From NCBI RefSeq assembly GCF_900092135.1, contig NZ_FMYF01000003.1, positions 186,001 to 250,000 on the forward strand: DNA of 64,000 bases, given 5' to 3'. A program made the translations under genes and the position numbers. The notes beneath the pieces were generated by a model that worked only from the letters and a program-made list of their open reading frames with translations, did no database searches and was not told the DNA's origin. Numbering within the stretch: position 1 is the first letter of the stretch; each line of letters opens with the position of its first letter. Positions 29,717 through 37,106 of this stretch are shown here, piece after piece. Origin of the DNA: Raineyella antarctica. GTDB taxonomy: Bacteria; Actinomycetota; Actinomycetes; Propionibacteriales; Propionibacteriaceae.

Positions 29717-30394
29717 GTGTCGAGGACCCTTCATGAGCCTGCGGGTCGCATCCTGGCCCCGGTGAGCCTGACGGCCATCGGGTTGAACGGCAACCTGGCG
29801 GGCGCCGCTCGCCTGCGCGACATCAGCATCGAACTCGCCGCGGAGGTGCCGACCGTCGTCATCGCCTCGGAGGAACGCCCGCGCCGCGCCCTGTTGCGCC
29901 TGCTCAGCGGGGCCTGCAGCATCACCTCCGGTGAGCTGGTGTTCCGCGAGGGCGACCAGGAGGTCGACCTGGCCCAGACCAGCGCCCTCGACCTGGCGAC
30001 CGTCCGCAACCGGGGTATCGCCTGCAGCGTGACCGTGCCGGCCCCCCATCCCACCCTGACCTGCGCGCAGGCCGTCGCCGAGCTGGCGCACTGCCCGCTG
30101 GAGGAGGCCGAGACCGAGCTGGCCGCGCTGGGACACGGCCACGCGGTGGCGGTGAAGGTCGGCGACACCCGAGGTTCGGACCGCAGCGTGATCCCGATCG
30201 CCGCCAGCCTGCTGCACGCTGCCCGGATCATCCTGGTCGACCTGACCAACCACCCCGCCCCCGAGGTCCGCCAGCGCGTCCTCGCCCGTGCGCGACGTGG
30301 GGCGGCCGTCCTGATCGTGACCGACGCGCTGTACGACGACCTGCCCAGCACCGCCCGGTCACACCTGCTGACCCCCGACGGCCACCTGGTCTGA
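29717..30394 (+). CDS. Degenerate ABC-transporter-ATPase-like protein lacking Walker A
   Basis: 225 residues that follow the layout of an ABC ATPase: an N-terminal strand pair (SLTAIGLNGNLAGAARLRDISIELAAEVPTVV), then ASEERPRRALLRLLSGACSITSGELVFREG where ordinary ATPases have GxxGxGKSTLLRLLxG...G, and IILVDLTNHPAPEVRQRVL where Walker B and the D-loop would be. Walker A Lys/Ser and the Walker B Glu are absent, and no LSGGQ motif is seen. It probably does not hydrolyse ATP. It ends 4 bp before a lipoprotein gene, so the two likely work together. Start may be GTG 29762. Confidence 0.6.
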   Translation: MSRTLHEPAGRILAPVSLTAIGLNGNLAGAARLRDISIELAAEVPTVVIASEERPRRALLRLLSGACSITSGELVFREGDQEVDLAQTSALDLATVRNRGIACSVTVPAPHPTLTCAQAVAELAHCPLEEAETELAALGHGHAVAVKVGDTRGSDRSVIPIAASLLHAARIILVDLTNHPAPEVRQRVLARARRGAAVLIVTDALYDDLPSTARSHLLTPDGHLV

Positions 30395-30398
30395 GCCG

Positions 30399-30887
30399 AT
30401 GGCCACCGAAGCGACCCGGAGCTGGCGGCGCGGGGTGCTGGTAGCCCTCGCGGCCCTGCTGCTCCCGCTGGCCGGGTGCGACGGCGGTTCCGGCACGCTG
30501 CTCGCCACCCCGAAGCCGCGGACCCCTCCGCCGGCCACGATGGTGCACATCCAGGACGTCCGGACCGGGATGTGCCTGGACGCCGACCGGCTGCCGGCCG
30601 GCGGGCGGATCGCCTACCTGGAGGTGCTGGGCTGCGCCACCGAGCACAACGGCGAGGTCTTCGCCGTCGAGCCGGGCGCGGGCACCCCGGAGGGCATCCC
30701 GGACGGCAAGGACTGCTGGGCCGCCTACCAGGGGTACGTGGGGACCGCTCCGGACCGTACGCAGAACCAGATCCGCGCCCTGACCGCCAGCGCCGACGCC
30801 CTCGCCGCGGACCGCTCGGCGCCGCTGGTGTGCGTGGCCGTCACGCCATCGGCCACCACGGCCTCGTTGCAGGGCTCCGGTACCTGA
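30399..30887 (+). CDS. Lipoprotein with septum-formation-like domain
   Basis: 162 residues: hydrophobic signal with lipobox LAGC (Cys near residue 27), a Pro-rich linker, then MVHIQDVRTGMCLDADRL ... VLGCATEHNGEVFAVEPG. This pattern of Cys and EHNGEVFA resembles the actinobacterial septum-formation (PF13845-like) domain. Function uncertain. It immediately follows the degenerate ATPase-like gene in a likely two-gene operon. Confidence 0.7.
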   Translation: MATEATRSWRRGVLVALAALLLPLAGCDGGSGTLLATPKPRTPPPATMVHIQDVRTGMCLDADRLPAGGRIAYLEVLGCATEHNGEVFAVEPGAGTPEGIPDGKDCWAAYQGYVGTAPDRTQNQIRALTASADALAADRSAPLVCVAVTPSATTASLQGSGT

Positions 30888-30899
30888 GCGGTACCCGGC

Positions 30900-31907
30900 T
30901 CAGTGCTCCAGATGGAGCAGGTTCATCGCATTGACTCCGGTGATCATCTCCTGCACCGGCCCGAACTGGCAGGCCTCCACCACTCCGATCGGATCATCAT
31001 CGGCGATCGGGGAGGGGAAGTCGCTTCCCATCAGCACGTGGTCGGGGCCGACGAAGTCCACCAGGGCGACCAGCTGCTGGGTGTCGAAGGTGGCCGTGTC
31101 GTAGTAGAGCCGGCGCAGCTGGTCCAGCGGCCGCACCGTGTCGTCCTCGCCCTCGAGCCGTTCGGCCCCGCGCTGGATCAGCCCGCGCAGGGCCAGGAGC
31201 GCTCCGCCGCCGAAGGCCAGGCACAACGGGACGTCGTGTCGCTCCAGCACTCCCGACCGCAGCAGGCCGGCGGCCGCCAGGGCGAGCTCGACACCGGCCG
31301 CCACGGGGCCCGACCACGGCAGGGCCGGCTCGTTCGCGCCACTTGTCCCGGAGACCGGGTGGAGCAGGGTGAAGGCCCGGTACTCGGCGAGGACCGACCA
31401 CAGCTGGTCGTTCTGCACCTCGGCGAACCCCCGTCCGCCGCCGTGGGTGCCGAGCGCCATCCCGCGCATCCCGAGGTCGACCAGGCAGCGGCGTGCCTCG
31501 TCGGCCGCGCTCTCCAGCTCGGCGTGCACGGCGCCCAGCGCGACCAGCCGGTCGGGCGTCTCCCCGACGAAGCGGGCCAGCTCCTCGTTGCCGTACTGGA
31601 CCAGGTCCCGGACCAGGCCGGTGTCCTGGGAGCCGAAGCCGAGCACGCGGCTGGGCAGCGCCACGGCGTGCACCTCGACGCCCCTGGCATCCATCTGGGC
31701 CAGCCGCGTCTCGTGGTCGTACGCCGCGGGCGGGCAGCTCAGCGACGTGGCCTCCGCCAGACCGGTCACCTCGGGGGCGAGCCGGACCGTGCCCTCCGCC
31801 AGACCGGACAGGTCCGCGCGTCCCTCCCGCGCCAGCCATTCCAGTAGCGGCATCGGCAGGGCATGGGTGTGCACGTCGACCTGACGCAGCGCCGGGTAGG
31901 GACTCAT
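30900..31907 (-). CDS. Amidohydrolase family protein, ACMSD/resorcylate decarboxylase-like
   Basis: 335 residues of the amidohydrolase-2 family: metal-binding HxH in VDVHTHALP at the N-terminus, a further His in FTLLHPVSG, and Asp in VLMGSDFPSP. Members include aminocarboxymuconate-semialdehyde decarboxylase and aromatic acid decarboxylases. Substrate unknown; no pathway neighbours. TAACGT exactly six bases before the ATG and absence of SD suggest a leaderless transcript. Confidence 0.82.
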   Translation of the reverse strand: MSPYPALRQVDVHTHALPMPLLEWLAREGRADLSGLAEGTVRLAPEVTGLAEATSLSCPPAAYDHETRLAQMDARGVEVHAVALPSRVLGFGSQDTGLVRDLVQYGNEELARFVGETPDRLVALGAVHAELESAADEARRCLVDLGMRGMALGTHGGGRGFAEVQNDQLWSVLAEYRAFTLLHPVSGTSGANEPALPWSGPVAAGVELALAAAGLLRSGVLERHDVPLCLAFGGGALLALRGLIQRGAERLEGEDDTVRPLDQLRRLYYDTATFDTQQLVALVDFVGPDHVLMGSDFPSPIADDDPIGVVEACQFGPVQEMITGVNAMNLLHLEH

Positions 31908-31954
31908 GTCTTCACGTTAGCGCCCACCCGCCGCGTGCACGGGGTTTTCGTCGC

Positions 31955-32971
31955 TCAGGGGCGCAGCAGCACCTTGATCGCGCGGCGCTCGTCCATCGCC
32001 GCGTACGCCTCGGCGACCTGGTCCAGCGGCAGGGTGAGGTCGAAGACCCGCCCGGGGTCGATCGACCCGTCCAGGACCAGCGGGAGCAGCTCGGGCAGGT
32101 AGTTGCGGACAGGCGCCATCCCGCCGCGCAGGCCGACGTTGCGGGCGAACATCGTGGCGATGCTCGGGTCGGAGTCGTGCGGGACGCCGACGAAGCCCAC
32201 CATCGCGCCGGGACGGGCGTGGTCCAGGGCGTCCTTGATCGAGTCGGCGGTGCCGACGCACTCCAGCACGGCGTCGGCGCCGATGCCGCCGGTCAGCTCG
32301 CGGACCCGCTCGACCCCGGTCTGGCCGCGCTCGGCGACGATGTCGGTGGCGCCGAGCTCGCGGGCCAGGGCCTGCCGGGGGGCGTTCCGGGAGATCACGA
32401 TGATCCGTTCGGCACCCTTGACCTTCGCCGCGATGACACCGCACAGGCCGACCGCGCCGTCACCGACCACGACGACAGTCATGCCCGGGCGGACGGCCGC
32501 CATCTCCGCCGCGTGCCAGCCAGTGCCCATCACGTCGGACAGGGCCAGGACCGAGGGGACCAGTGCGTCGTCGGGTCGCTCGTCGAGCGCGACCAGGGTG
32601 CCGTCGGCCTGAGGGATCCGGATCGCGTCGGCCTGGCAGCCGTCGTACCAGTCCAGGTGGTCGCAGACCGAGGAGAAGCCGGCGTGGCAGTGCGGGCAGG
32701 TGCCGTCGCAGGAGTAGAAGGGGCCGACCACGAACTGGCCCGGACGCACGGTGGTGACCGCGTCCCCGACGGACTCGACCACTCCCACGTACTCGTGCCC
32801 GATCCGGGCCGGGCGCTTGACCGGGGCGACCCCGCGGTAGCGCCACAGGTCGGAGCCGCACACGCACGCGGCCACCGTACGGATGACGGCGTCCGTCGGC
32901 TCCTGGATGACCGGGTCGGGGACCTGCTCGAGGCGGATGTCGTGGGGGCCGTGGATCACAGTTGCTCGCAT
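31955..32971 (-). CDS. Zinc-dependent alcohol dehydrogenase (MDR family)
   Basis: 338 residues. Catalytic zinc ligands: Cys in ACVCGSDLW and His-Glu in RIGHEYVG. The structural-zinc Cys set is CDGTCPHCHAGFSSVC; the nucleotide-binding motif is VVVGDGAVGLCGVIAA. Oxidises or reduces an alcohol/aldehyde with NAD(P); substrate unknown. The gene is monocistronic, between the amidohydrolase and the divergent ABM protein. Confidence 0.9.
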   Translation of the reverse strand: MRATVIHGPHDIRLEQVPDPVIQEPTDAVIRTVAACVCGSDLWRYRGVAPVKRPARIGHEYVGVVESVGDAVTTVRPGQFVVGPFYSCDGTCPHCHAGFSSVCDHLDWYDGCQADAIRIPQADGTLVALDERPDDALVPSVLALSDVMGTGWHAAEMAAVRPGMTVVVVGDGAVGLCGVIAAKVKGAERIIVISRNAPRQALARELGATDIVAERGQTGVERVRELTGGIGADAVLECVGTADSIKDALDHARPGAMVGFVGVPHDSDPSIATMFARNVGLRGGMAPVRNYLPELLPLVLDGSIDPGRVFDLTLPLDQVAEAYAAMDERRAIKVLLRP

Positions 32972-33058
32972 GGGGGTGATTCTGCACCGCCCGCGACAGG
33001 ACCGTCACGCCACGTACGGCCCGGCGCAACACGGGCCCGGTCGGCCTAGGCTGGCGGC

Positions 33059-33379
33059 ATGATCTTCATCACCGTCAAGTTCCCCGTCAAGCCCGAGTAC
33101 GCCGATCGCTGGCCCGAGCTCAGCGCCGCGTTCACAGCGGCCACCCGGGCCGAGCCCGGCAACAAGTGGTTCGACTGGTCCCGCAGCATCGACGACCCGA
33201 ACGAGTACGTGCTGGTCGAGGCGTTCGACGACGACGCCGCCGGCGCGCACGTGGAGTCGGCCCACTTCACCGCGATGCGCGCGGAGTTCCCGCAGTACCT
33301 CACCGCGACCCCACGGATCATCTCGCGCCGGATCGAGGGCGACGACTGGGACGTGATGGGCGAGCTGCAGGTCGGCTGA
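33059..33379 (+). CDS. ABM-domain putative quinol monooxygenase (YgiN-like)
   Basis: 106 residues of the antibiotic-biosynthesis-monooxygenase dimeric ferredoxin-like fold: FITVKFPVKPEYADRWPEL ... EPGNKWFDWSRSIDDPNEYVLVEAFDDDAAGAHVESAHF. Such proteins act on quinols or reactive aldehydes without metal or flavin; the actual substrate is unknown. TAGGCT lies six bases before the ATG, and no SD is present. Confidence 0.8.
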   Translation: MIFITVKFPVKPEYADRWPELSAAFTAATRAEPGNKWFDWSRSIDDPNEYVLVEAFDDDAAGAHVESAHFTAMRAEFPQYLTATPRIISRRIEGDDWDVMGELQVG

Positions 33380-33392
33380 GGGTCAGCCGACC
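33370..33392. terminator. Bidirectional hairpin spanning both convergent stop codons
   Basis: GGTCGGCTGA-GGG-TCAGCCGACC is a perfect 10-bp stem with a 3-nt loop. It contains the TGA of the ABM gene on the left arm and the reverse-strand TGA of the cytidylate-kinase-like gene on the right arm. A compact shared terminator for the two convergent genes is the simplest reading. Confidence 0.75.
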
Positions 33393-34018
33393 ATCCGGGC
33401 CCCTTGGGCGATCAGTGCCGCCGCACCCTGGACACCGAACGTGGTCGTGTTGACGATCAGGTCGAAGTAGTCGGTCCCGCGCGGGTCCCAGCGGTTGAAC
33501 TGCTGGGACATCTCGGGGCGGATCCGGTCCTCGCGCTCCTGGCGCATCCGGGCGAGTTCCAGGCCGATGCCGTGCTGGGTCGCGGCCCAGGCGATCCGGT
33601 CCTCCACCGGCCCCACCAGCTTGACGTGCAGGGTGTGGGCGCGGCCGGCCAGGATCTTGGTCGCGTCATGGCCGAGGATCACGCCGCCCCGGGCAGCCAG
33701 GCCGAGGACCAGTTCCCGGTTCTGGGCGATCATCGTCGCTTGGTCCCGGGCCTCCGTGACGTCGGCGCTCTTCGGGACGCTCATGACGTTGTGCCCTGCT
33801 CCGACGATGGCGGCCAGGCGATCGAGGATGCCGTGGTTGGCGTCGTCCTCGGCCGCCTGGGCCTCGATGTCCTCGGAGGAGAAGGCCTGGCCGGTCACCG
33901 GCAGGCCGAGCTGCTGGGCAACGAGCTGCGCGACCTCTTCCAGCCCGGCCCCGTACTGCTCCCACATGGTGACGACGAGCCCGTTCGGGGTGGACGGCGG
34001 TCGGGATGGTGTTGTCAT
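33383..34018 (-). CDS. Cytidylate-kinase-like protein, free-standing
   Basis: 211 residues resembling the cytidylate kinase-like family (Cytidylate_kin2). Where such proteins have a glycine-rich loop like REYGSGG, this one reads MWEQYGAGLEEVAQLVAQQLG; later blocks are GGVILGHDATKIL, LHVKLVGPVEDRI, and EMSQQFNRWDPRGTDYFDLIVNT. The altered loop raises the question whether it binds nucleotide. The same blocks recur in the C-terminal domain of the transporter at 37107-39119, so the two are paralogs. TAGCGT six bases before the ATG indicates a leaderless transcript. Confidence 0.75.
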   Translation of the reverse strand: MTTPSRPPSTPNGLVVTMWEQYGAGLEEVAQLVAQQLGLPVTGQAFSSEDIEAQAAEDDANHGILDRLAAIVGAGHNVMSVPKSADVTEARDQATMIAQNRELVLGLAARGGVILGHDATKILAGRAHTLHVKLVGPVEDRIAWAATQHGIGLELARMRQEREDRIRPEMSQQFNRWDPRGTDYFDLIVNTTTFGVQGAAALIAQGARMVG

Positions 34019-34138
34019 AGGGCAACGCTAGCTCCGCTTCCCCCGCCCCGTCGGGAGTACGCGTGCATCGTTGCCGGACCAGCGCTCGGACCGTTCCGAA
34101 CGCATCCTCTCCCGGCAATCCTCCATAAGGAGACTTGC

Positions 34139-34246
34139 ATGAGGACGGAAGCTGCCCTAATGTCTTTCCTGCAAGCTTCCGTGACAGGAGTCCCATGTAC
34201 GCCAGCATCCGCACCCAGCGCCCCGTCGCCGCCCCCGCGTCGATGA
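34139..34246 (+). CDS. Possible 35-residue leader ORF overlapping the Cys-rich leader
   Basis: An ATG seven bases after AAGGAG opens 35 codons ending in TGA at 34246, inside the following Cys-rich ORF in another frame. It has no recognisable similarity. If translated, ribosomes on it would pass over the start region of the second leader. TTGCAT (34135-34140) and TAATGT (34158-34163) could instead be a promoter placed over this start, in which case the ORF is not real. Confidence 0.25.
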   Translation: MRTEAALMSFLQASVTGVPCTPASAPSAPSPPPRR

Positions 34247-34287
34247 CGTGTTGCGCCTGTCGGTGCGGCCGAATGCTGTCGCGCTGA
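34195..34287 (+). CDS. Cys-rich leader peptide, candidate cysteine-sensing attenuator
   Basis: A 30-codon ORF from ATG 34195, with CAGGAG six bases upstream. Near its end comes MTCCACRCGR, with four Cys in six codons. Cys-rich upstream ORFs are known in mycobacteria and other actinobacteria as attenuators of sulfur-acquisition genes, where ribosome stalling on Cys codons under cysteine shortage changes downstream expression. Just after the stop, GTCGGA-ccaga-TCCGAC (34292-34308) forms a perfect 6-bp hairpin. The ORF lies 86 bp before the 2-oxoglutarate oxygenase gene. Function by analogy only. Confidence 0.5.
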   Translation: MYASIRTQRPVAAPASMTCCACRCGRMLSR

Positions 34288-34373
34288 GCCCGTCGGACCA
34301 GATCCGACCGAGGCATCGGCGCCCTCCCCGTACACCTCCCCTCCACCACGCCTGCATCCCCAGGAGTTCCACC

Positions 34374-35237
34374 ATGCCCTCCCACCTCTCCCTGCGTACG
34401 CTGCCGGTCCTCGACCTGGGCAGCACCCACCCCGACACCCTGCGGGCCGCTGCCCGCGACACCGGCGCCTTCCTGCTGGCCGGCCACGGGATCCGCCCCG
34501 AGGTCCCCGGCGAGGTCGTCGACCTGGCCCGGTTGTTCTTCGCCCTGCCGACCCACGACAAGGCCGCGGTCGACGCGGCCGGTTCCGAGCAGTTCCGCGG
34601 CTGGACCTCCTTCGGCACCGGCCGGGACCTCGGCTGGCGCGAACAGTTCGACATCGGCGCCGAACTACCGGCCGTCAAGCTCCAGGACCGCACCCACCCG
34701 GGCGACGCCCTGGTCGGCCCGAACCGCTGGCCGGCCCGGCTACCCGCCCTGCGCGACCGCGCCCTGTGGTTCCAGGACCGGGCCACCGAGGTGGCCCGCG
34801 CTGTGCTGCGCCAGCTCGCCGTCGGCCTGGGACAGGACTGCGACGTCTTCGACCGCGCCCTGGCCGGCAGCCCGGCGACCTGGACCACCCTGGCCCGCGA
34901 CGGCGAGGCGACGGCGGCCGGCTCCGCGGTCCCCGCGCACACCGACGCCGGCATCCTCACGCTGCGCTGGCTCGACGCCCAGTCCACCGGCCTCCAGGTG
35001 CTGGCCGACCACCGATGGGTCGATGCGACCGGCCACCCCGACACCTTCCTGGTCACCATCGGCGAGGCCCTCACCGAGGCCACCGACGGCTACCTGCGCG
35101 CCGCCCCGCACCGGACACTGCCCGCACAGGCGGAACGGGTCACCCTCACGTACGCCTTCGACGCCCCACTGGACGCCACCGTGCCGCACCTGGACCTGCC
35201 GGCCGACCTGGGCAGGGAGTGGGCACAGGCGGCCTGA
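34374..35237 (+). CDS. 2-Oxoglutarate/Fe(II)-dependent oxygenase, isopenicillin N synthase-like
   Basis: 287 residues. The non-haem iron ligands are HTD (in VPAHTDAGILTLRW) and a distal His in YLRAAPHRTL; AERVTLTYAF carries the Arg for the co-substrate. An N-terminal DIOX_N-like domain has FLLAGHGIRPE. ATG 34374 has AGGAG eight bases upstream; an open frame upstream is a shadow. The substrate is unknown. The Cys-rich leader in front would fit a sulfur-starvation enzyme, but this is inference. Confidence 0.85.
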   Translation: MPSHLSLRTLPVLDLGSTHPDTLRAAARDTGAFLLAGHGIRPEVPGEVVDLARLFFALPTHDKAAVDAAGSEQFRGWTSFGTGRDLGWREQFDIGAELPAVKLQDRTHPGDALVGPNRWPARLPALRDRALWFQDRATEVARAVLRQLAVGLGQDCDVFDRALAGSPATWTTLARDGEATAAGSAVPAHTDAGILTLRWLDAQSTGLQVLADHRWVDATGHPDTFLVTIGEALTEATDGYLRAAPHRTLPAQAERVTLTYAFDAPLDATVPHLDLPADLGREWAQAA

Positions 35238-35273
35238 CGCCGTCCGCTGAGCGGCACGGAGACGTCGTCCTTG

Positions 35274-35289
35274 ATACCCCCGGGGGCAT
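35274..35289 (+). promoter_or_regulatory. CsoR-like palindrome ATACCCCC/GGGGGCAT
   Basis: A 16-bp palindrome with one mismatch, of the AT-flanked C5/G5 type bound by CsoR/RcnR-family Cu(I), Ni or sulfide-sensing repressors. It is nine bases upstream of the DUF1801 start codon. No csoR or copper transport gene is adjacent, and such G/C tracts can arise by chance in this DNA. Confidence 0.35.
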
Positions 35290-35298
35290 TATGGAGGC

Positions 35299-35652
35299 AT
35301 GAGTGCAGTCGATGAGTACCTGGCGCAGTTCGAGGACGAGCAGCGCACCCGCCTGATGGAGATGCGCGCCATCGTCCGGGCGGCGGCCCCGCGGGCCCGC
35401 GAGACCGGCAGCTCCCGGATGCCCACCCTCCAGCTCAAGGACCGGGACCTGGTGCAGTACGCCGCGTTCGGCCAGCACCTCGCCTTCTACCCGGGCCGGG
35501 AGACCCTCGCGGCGTTCGAGGACGACCTGGCCGGCTGGAAGCACTCGGGCAGCTCGGTGCAGTTTCCCCTGGACCAGCCGCTGCCCGCCGAGCTGGTCAC
35601 CGCGATGACCCGGCACGCCGAGGCGCTGTTGCGGGCCGCGCTCACCGGATAG
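35299..35652 (+). CDS. DUF1801 family protein (YdhG-like)
   Basis: 117 residues of the DUF1801/YdhG fold: VDEYLAQFEDEQRTRLMEMRAIVRAAAPRARETGSSRMPTLQL ... YAAFGQHLAFYPGRETLAAFEDDLAGWKHSGSSVQFPLDQPLP. Small soluble proteins of unknown function, frequent in actinobacteria. Only 29 bp separate it from fprA, so the two may be cotranscribed. Confidence 0.85.
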   Translation: MSAVDEYLAQFEDEQRTRLMEMRAIVRAAAPRARETGSSRMPTLQLKDRDLVQYAAFGQHLAFYPGRETLAAFEDDLAGWKHSGSSVQFPLDQPLPAELVTAMTRHAEALLRAALTG

Positions 35653-35681
35653 GCTCGGCGCCACCCGGACGAAGGAGCAGC

Positions 35682-37046
35682 ATGGCCCAGGCACTGCCGC
35701 GTCGGGTGGCCATCGTGGGGGCGGGGCCGGCCGGCCTGTTCGCCGCCCAGCACCTGGTCACCCAGCAGGACCTCCCCGTGCTGGTCGACGTGTACGACAG
35801 GCTGCCCACGCCCTTCGGCCTGCTCCGCTACGGGGTCGCCCCGGACCACACCAGCATCAGGTCGGTGGCCACGGCGCTGGCCCAGACCTTCGACTCCGAC
35901 CGGATCCGCTTCCTCGGCCACGTCGAGCTTGGCCTGGACATCACGCACGAGCAACTCGTCGAGGCGTACGACGCGGTCGTGTACGCGGTCGGTGCCGCCG
36001 GCGACCTGATGATGAAGGTGCCGGGCGAGGCGCTGCCGGGCAGCGGATCGGCCCGCCAGTTCGTGGCCTGGTACGGCGGCCACCCGGACGCCAACCCGCA
36101 GTCCCTGCGCGGCGTACGGTCGGTGGCCTGCATCGGGGTGGGCAACGTGGCGGTCGACGTCGCCCGGATCCTCGCCAAGGAGCCCGAGGAACTGCGCAGC
36201 ACCGACATGCCGGAGTCCGTGCTGGCCGAGCTCGCCGACTCCGAGATCACCGACATCTGGATCATCGGTCGTCGCGGACCCCAGTTCGCCAGCTACACGA
36301 CCAAGGAACTGCGCGAACTGCTGGCCACCCCCGGCCTGGAGGTGGTGGTCGAGCCTGGCGCCTTCGACGGGCTGGACGACGTGGCCGGCCTCGACCGGCG
36401 TACCCGGGCGAACATCGAGGCCCTGCGGGCCGTCGCCGAGCGGCCGCCGCGGCCGGTGGGTTCCCCGGCTCCGCGCGGCCGGCTGCACTTCCTGTTCTGG
36501 CACCGCCCGGTCGCCCTGCTGGGGGAGCACCGGGTCGAGCGGCTGGCCCTGGAGCGTACGACCCTGGACGCCGACGACCGGGTGGTCCCGACCGGCGAGC
36601 AGCGGACGATCCCCGCCGACCTGGTGCTGCGCGCGATCGGCTACCGCGGCATGGCCCTGCCCGGGGTGCCCTTCGACGCCGACCGCGGCGTGGTGCCGAA
36701 CGAGCATGGGCGCGTCCTCGGCCCCGACGGGCTCCCGCTGCCCGGGGAGTACGTCACCGGCTGGATCAAGCGCGGACCGATCGGGGTGATCGGCACCAAC
36801 AAGTCCGATGCCGCCGAGACCGTGGCCCAGTTGCTCGCCGACCTACCCGGTCTCCCCCGCCACGACGTCGACCCGCTGGAGCGGCTGCGGCTGGAGGGGA
36901 TCCGGCCCACGTCGTTCGAGGACTGGCTGGCGATCGACGCCGCCGAGATCGAGCGGGGCGCGGAGACCGGCCGTCCCCGGGTGAAGATCGAGGCCTGGCA
37001 CGAGCTGATGCGGCTGTGCAACGAGGAGCGGGCAGGCCGGACGTGA
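35682..37046 (+). CDS. fprA: Ferredoxin/adrenodoxin-type NADP+ reductase
   Basis: 454 residues, the size of mycobacterial FprA. N-terminal FAD-binding GAGPAGLFAAQHL with RLPTPFGLLRYGVAPDH following; the NADP-binding motif GVGNVAVDVARILAK; RRGPQFASYTTKELREL; and GWIKRGPIGVIGTNKSDAAETV near the C-terminus. It transfers electrons between NADPH and ferredoxin. No ferredoxin or P450 gene is adjacent. GGAG lies 8-9 bases before the ATG. Confidence 0.93.
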   Translation: MAQALPRRVAIVGAGPAGLFAAQHLVTQQDLPVLVDVYDRLPTPFGLLRYGVAPDHTSIRSVATALAQTFDSDRIRFLGHVELGLDITHEQLVEAYDAVVYAVGAAGDLMMKVPGEALPGSGSARQFVAWYGGHPDANPQSLRGVRSVACIGVGNVAVDVARILAKEPEELRSTDMPESVLAELADSEITDIWIIGRRGPQFASYTTKELRELLATPGLEVVVEPGAFDGLDDVAGLDRRTRANIEALRAVAERPPRPVGSPAPRGRLHFLFWHRPVALLGEHRVERLALERTTLDADDRVVPTGEQRTIPADLVLRAIGYRGMALPGVPFDADRGVVPNEHGRVLGPDGLPLPGEYVTGWIKRGPIGVIGTNKSDAAETVAQLLADLPGLPRHDVDPLERLRLEGIRPTSFEDWLAIDAAEIERGAETGRPRVKIEAWHELMRLCNEERAGRT

Positions 37047-37051
37047 GCGGA

Positions 37052-37084
37052 CCCGGGAGCAGCACCCCTCGGTGCGCTCCCGGG
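37052..37084. terminator. Bidirectional hairpin terminator between fprA and the transporter fusion
   Basis: CCCGGGAGC-a-GCACC-cctc-GGTGC-GCTCCCGGG forms a 14-bp stem with a single bulged A and a 4-nt loop. It lies 6 bp after the fprA stop and 23 bp from the stop of the convergent gene. Confidence 0.8.
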
Positions 37085-37106
37085 CCCGCCCCCCGGTTCT
37101 GCCGGA

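Noticed and set aside
34130-34200. SAM-type riboswitch before the 2-oxoglutarate oxygenase
   Set aside because: No conserved SAM-riboswitch core could be laid out; the Cys-rich ORF explains the leader better.
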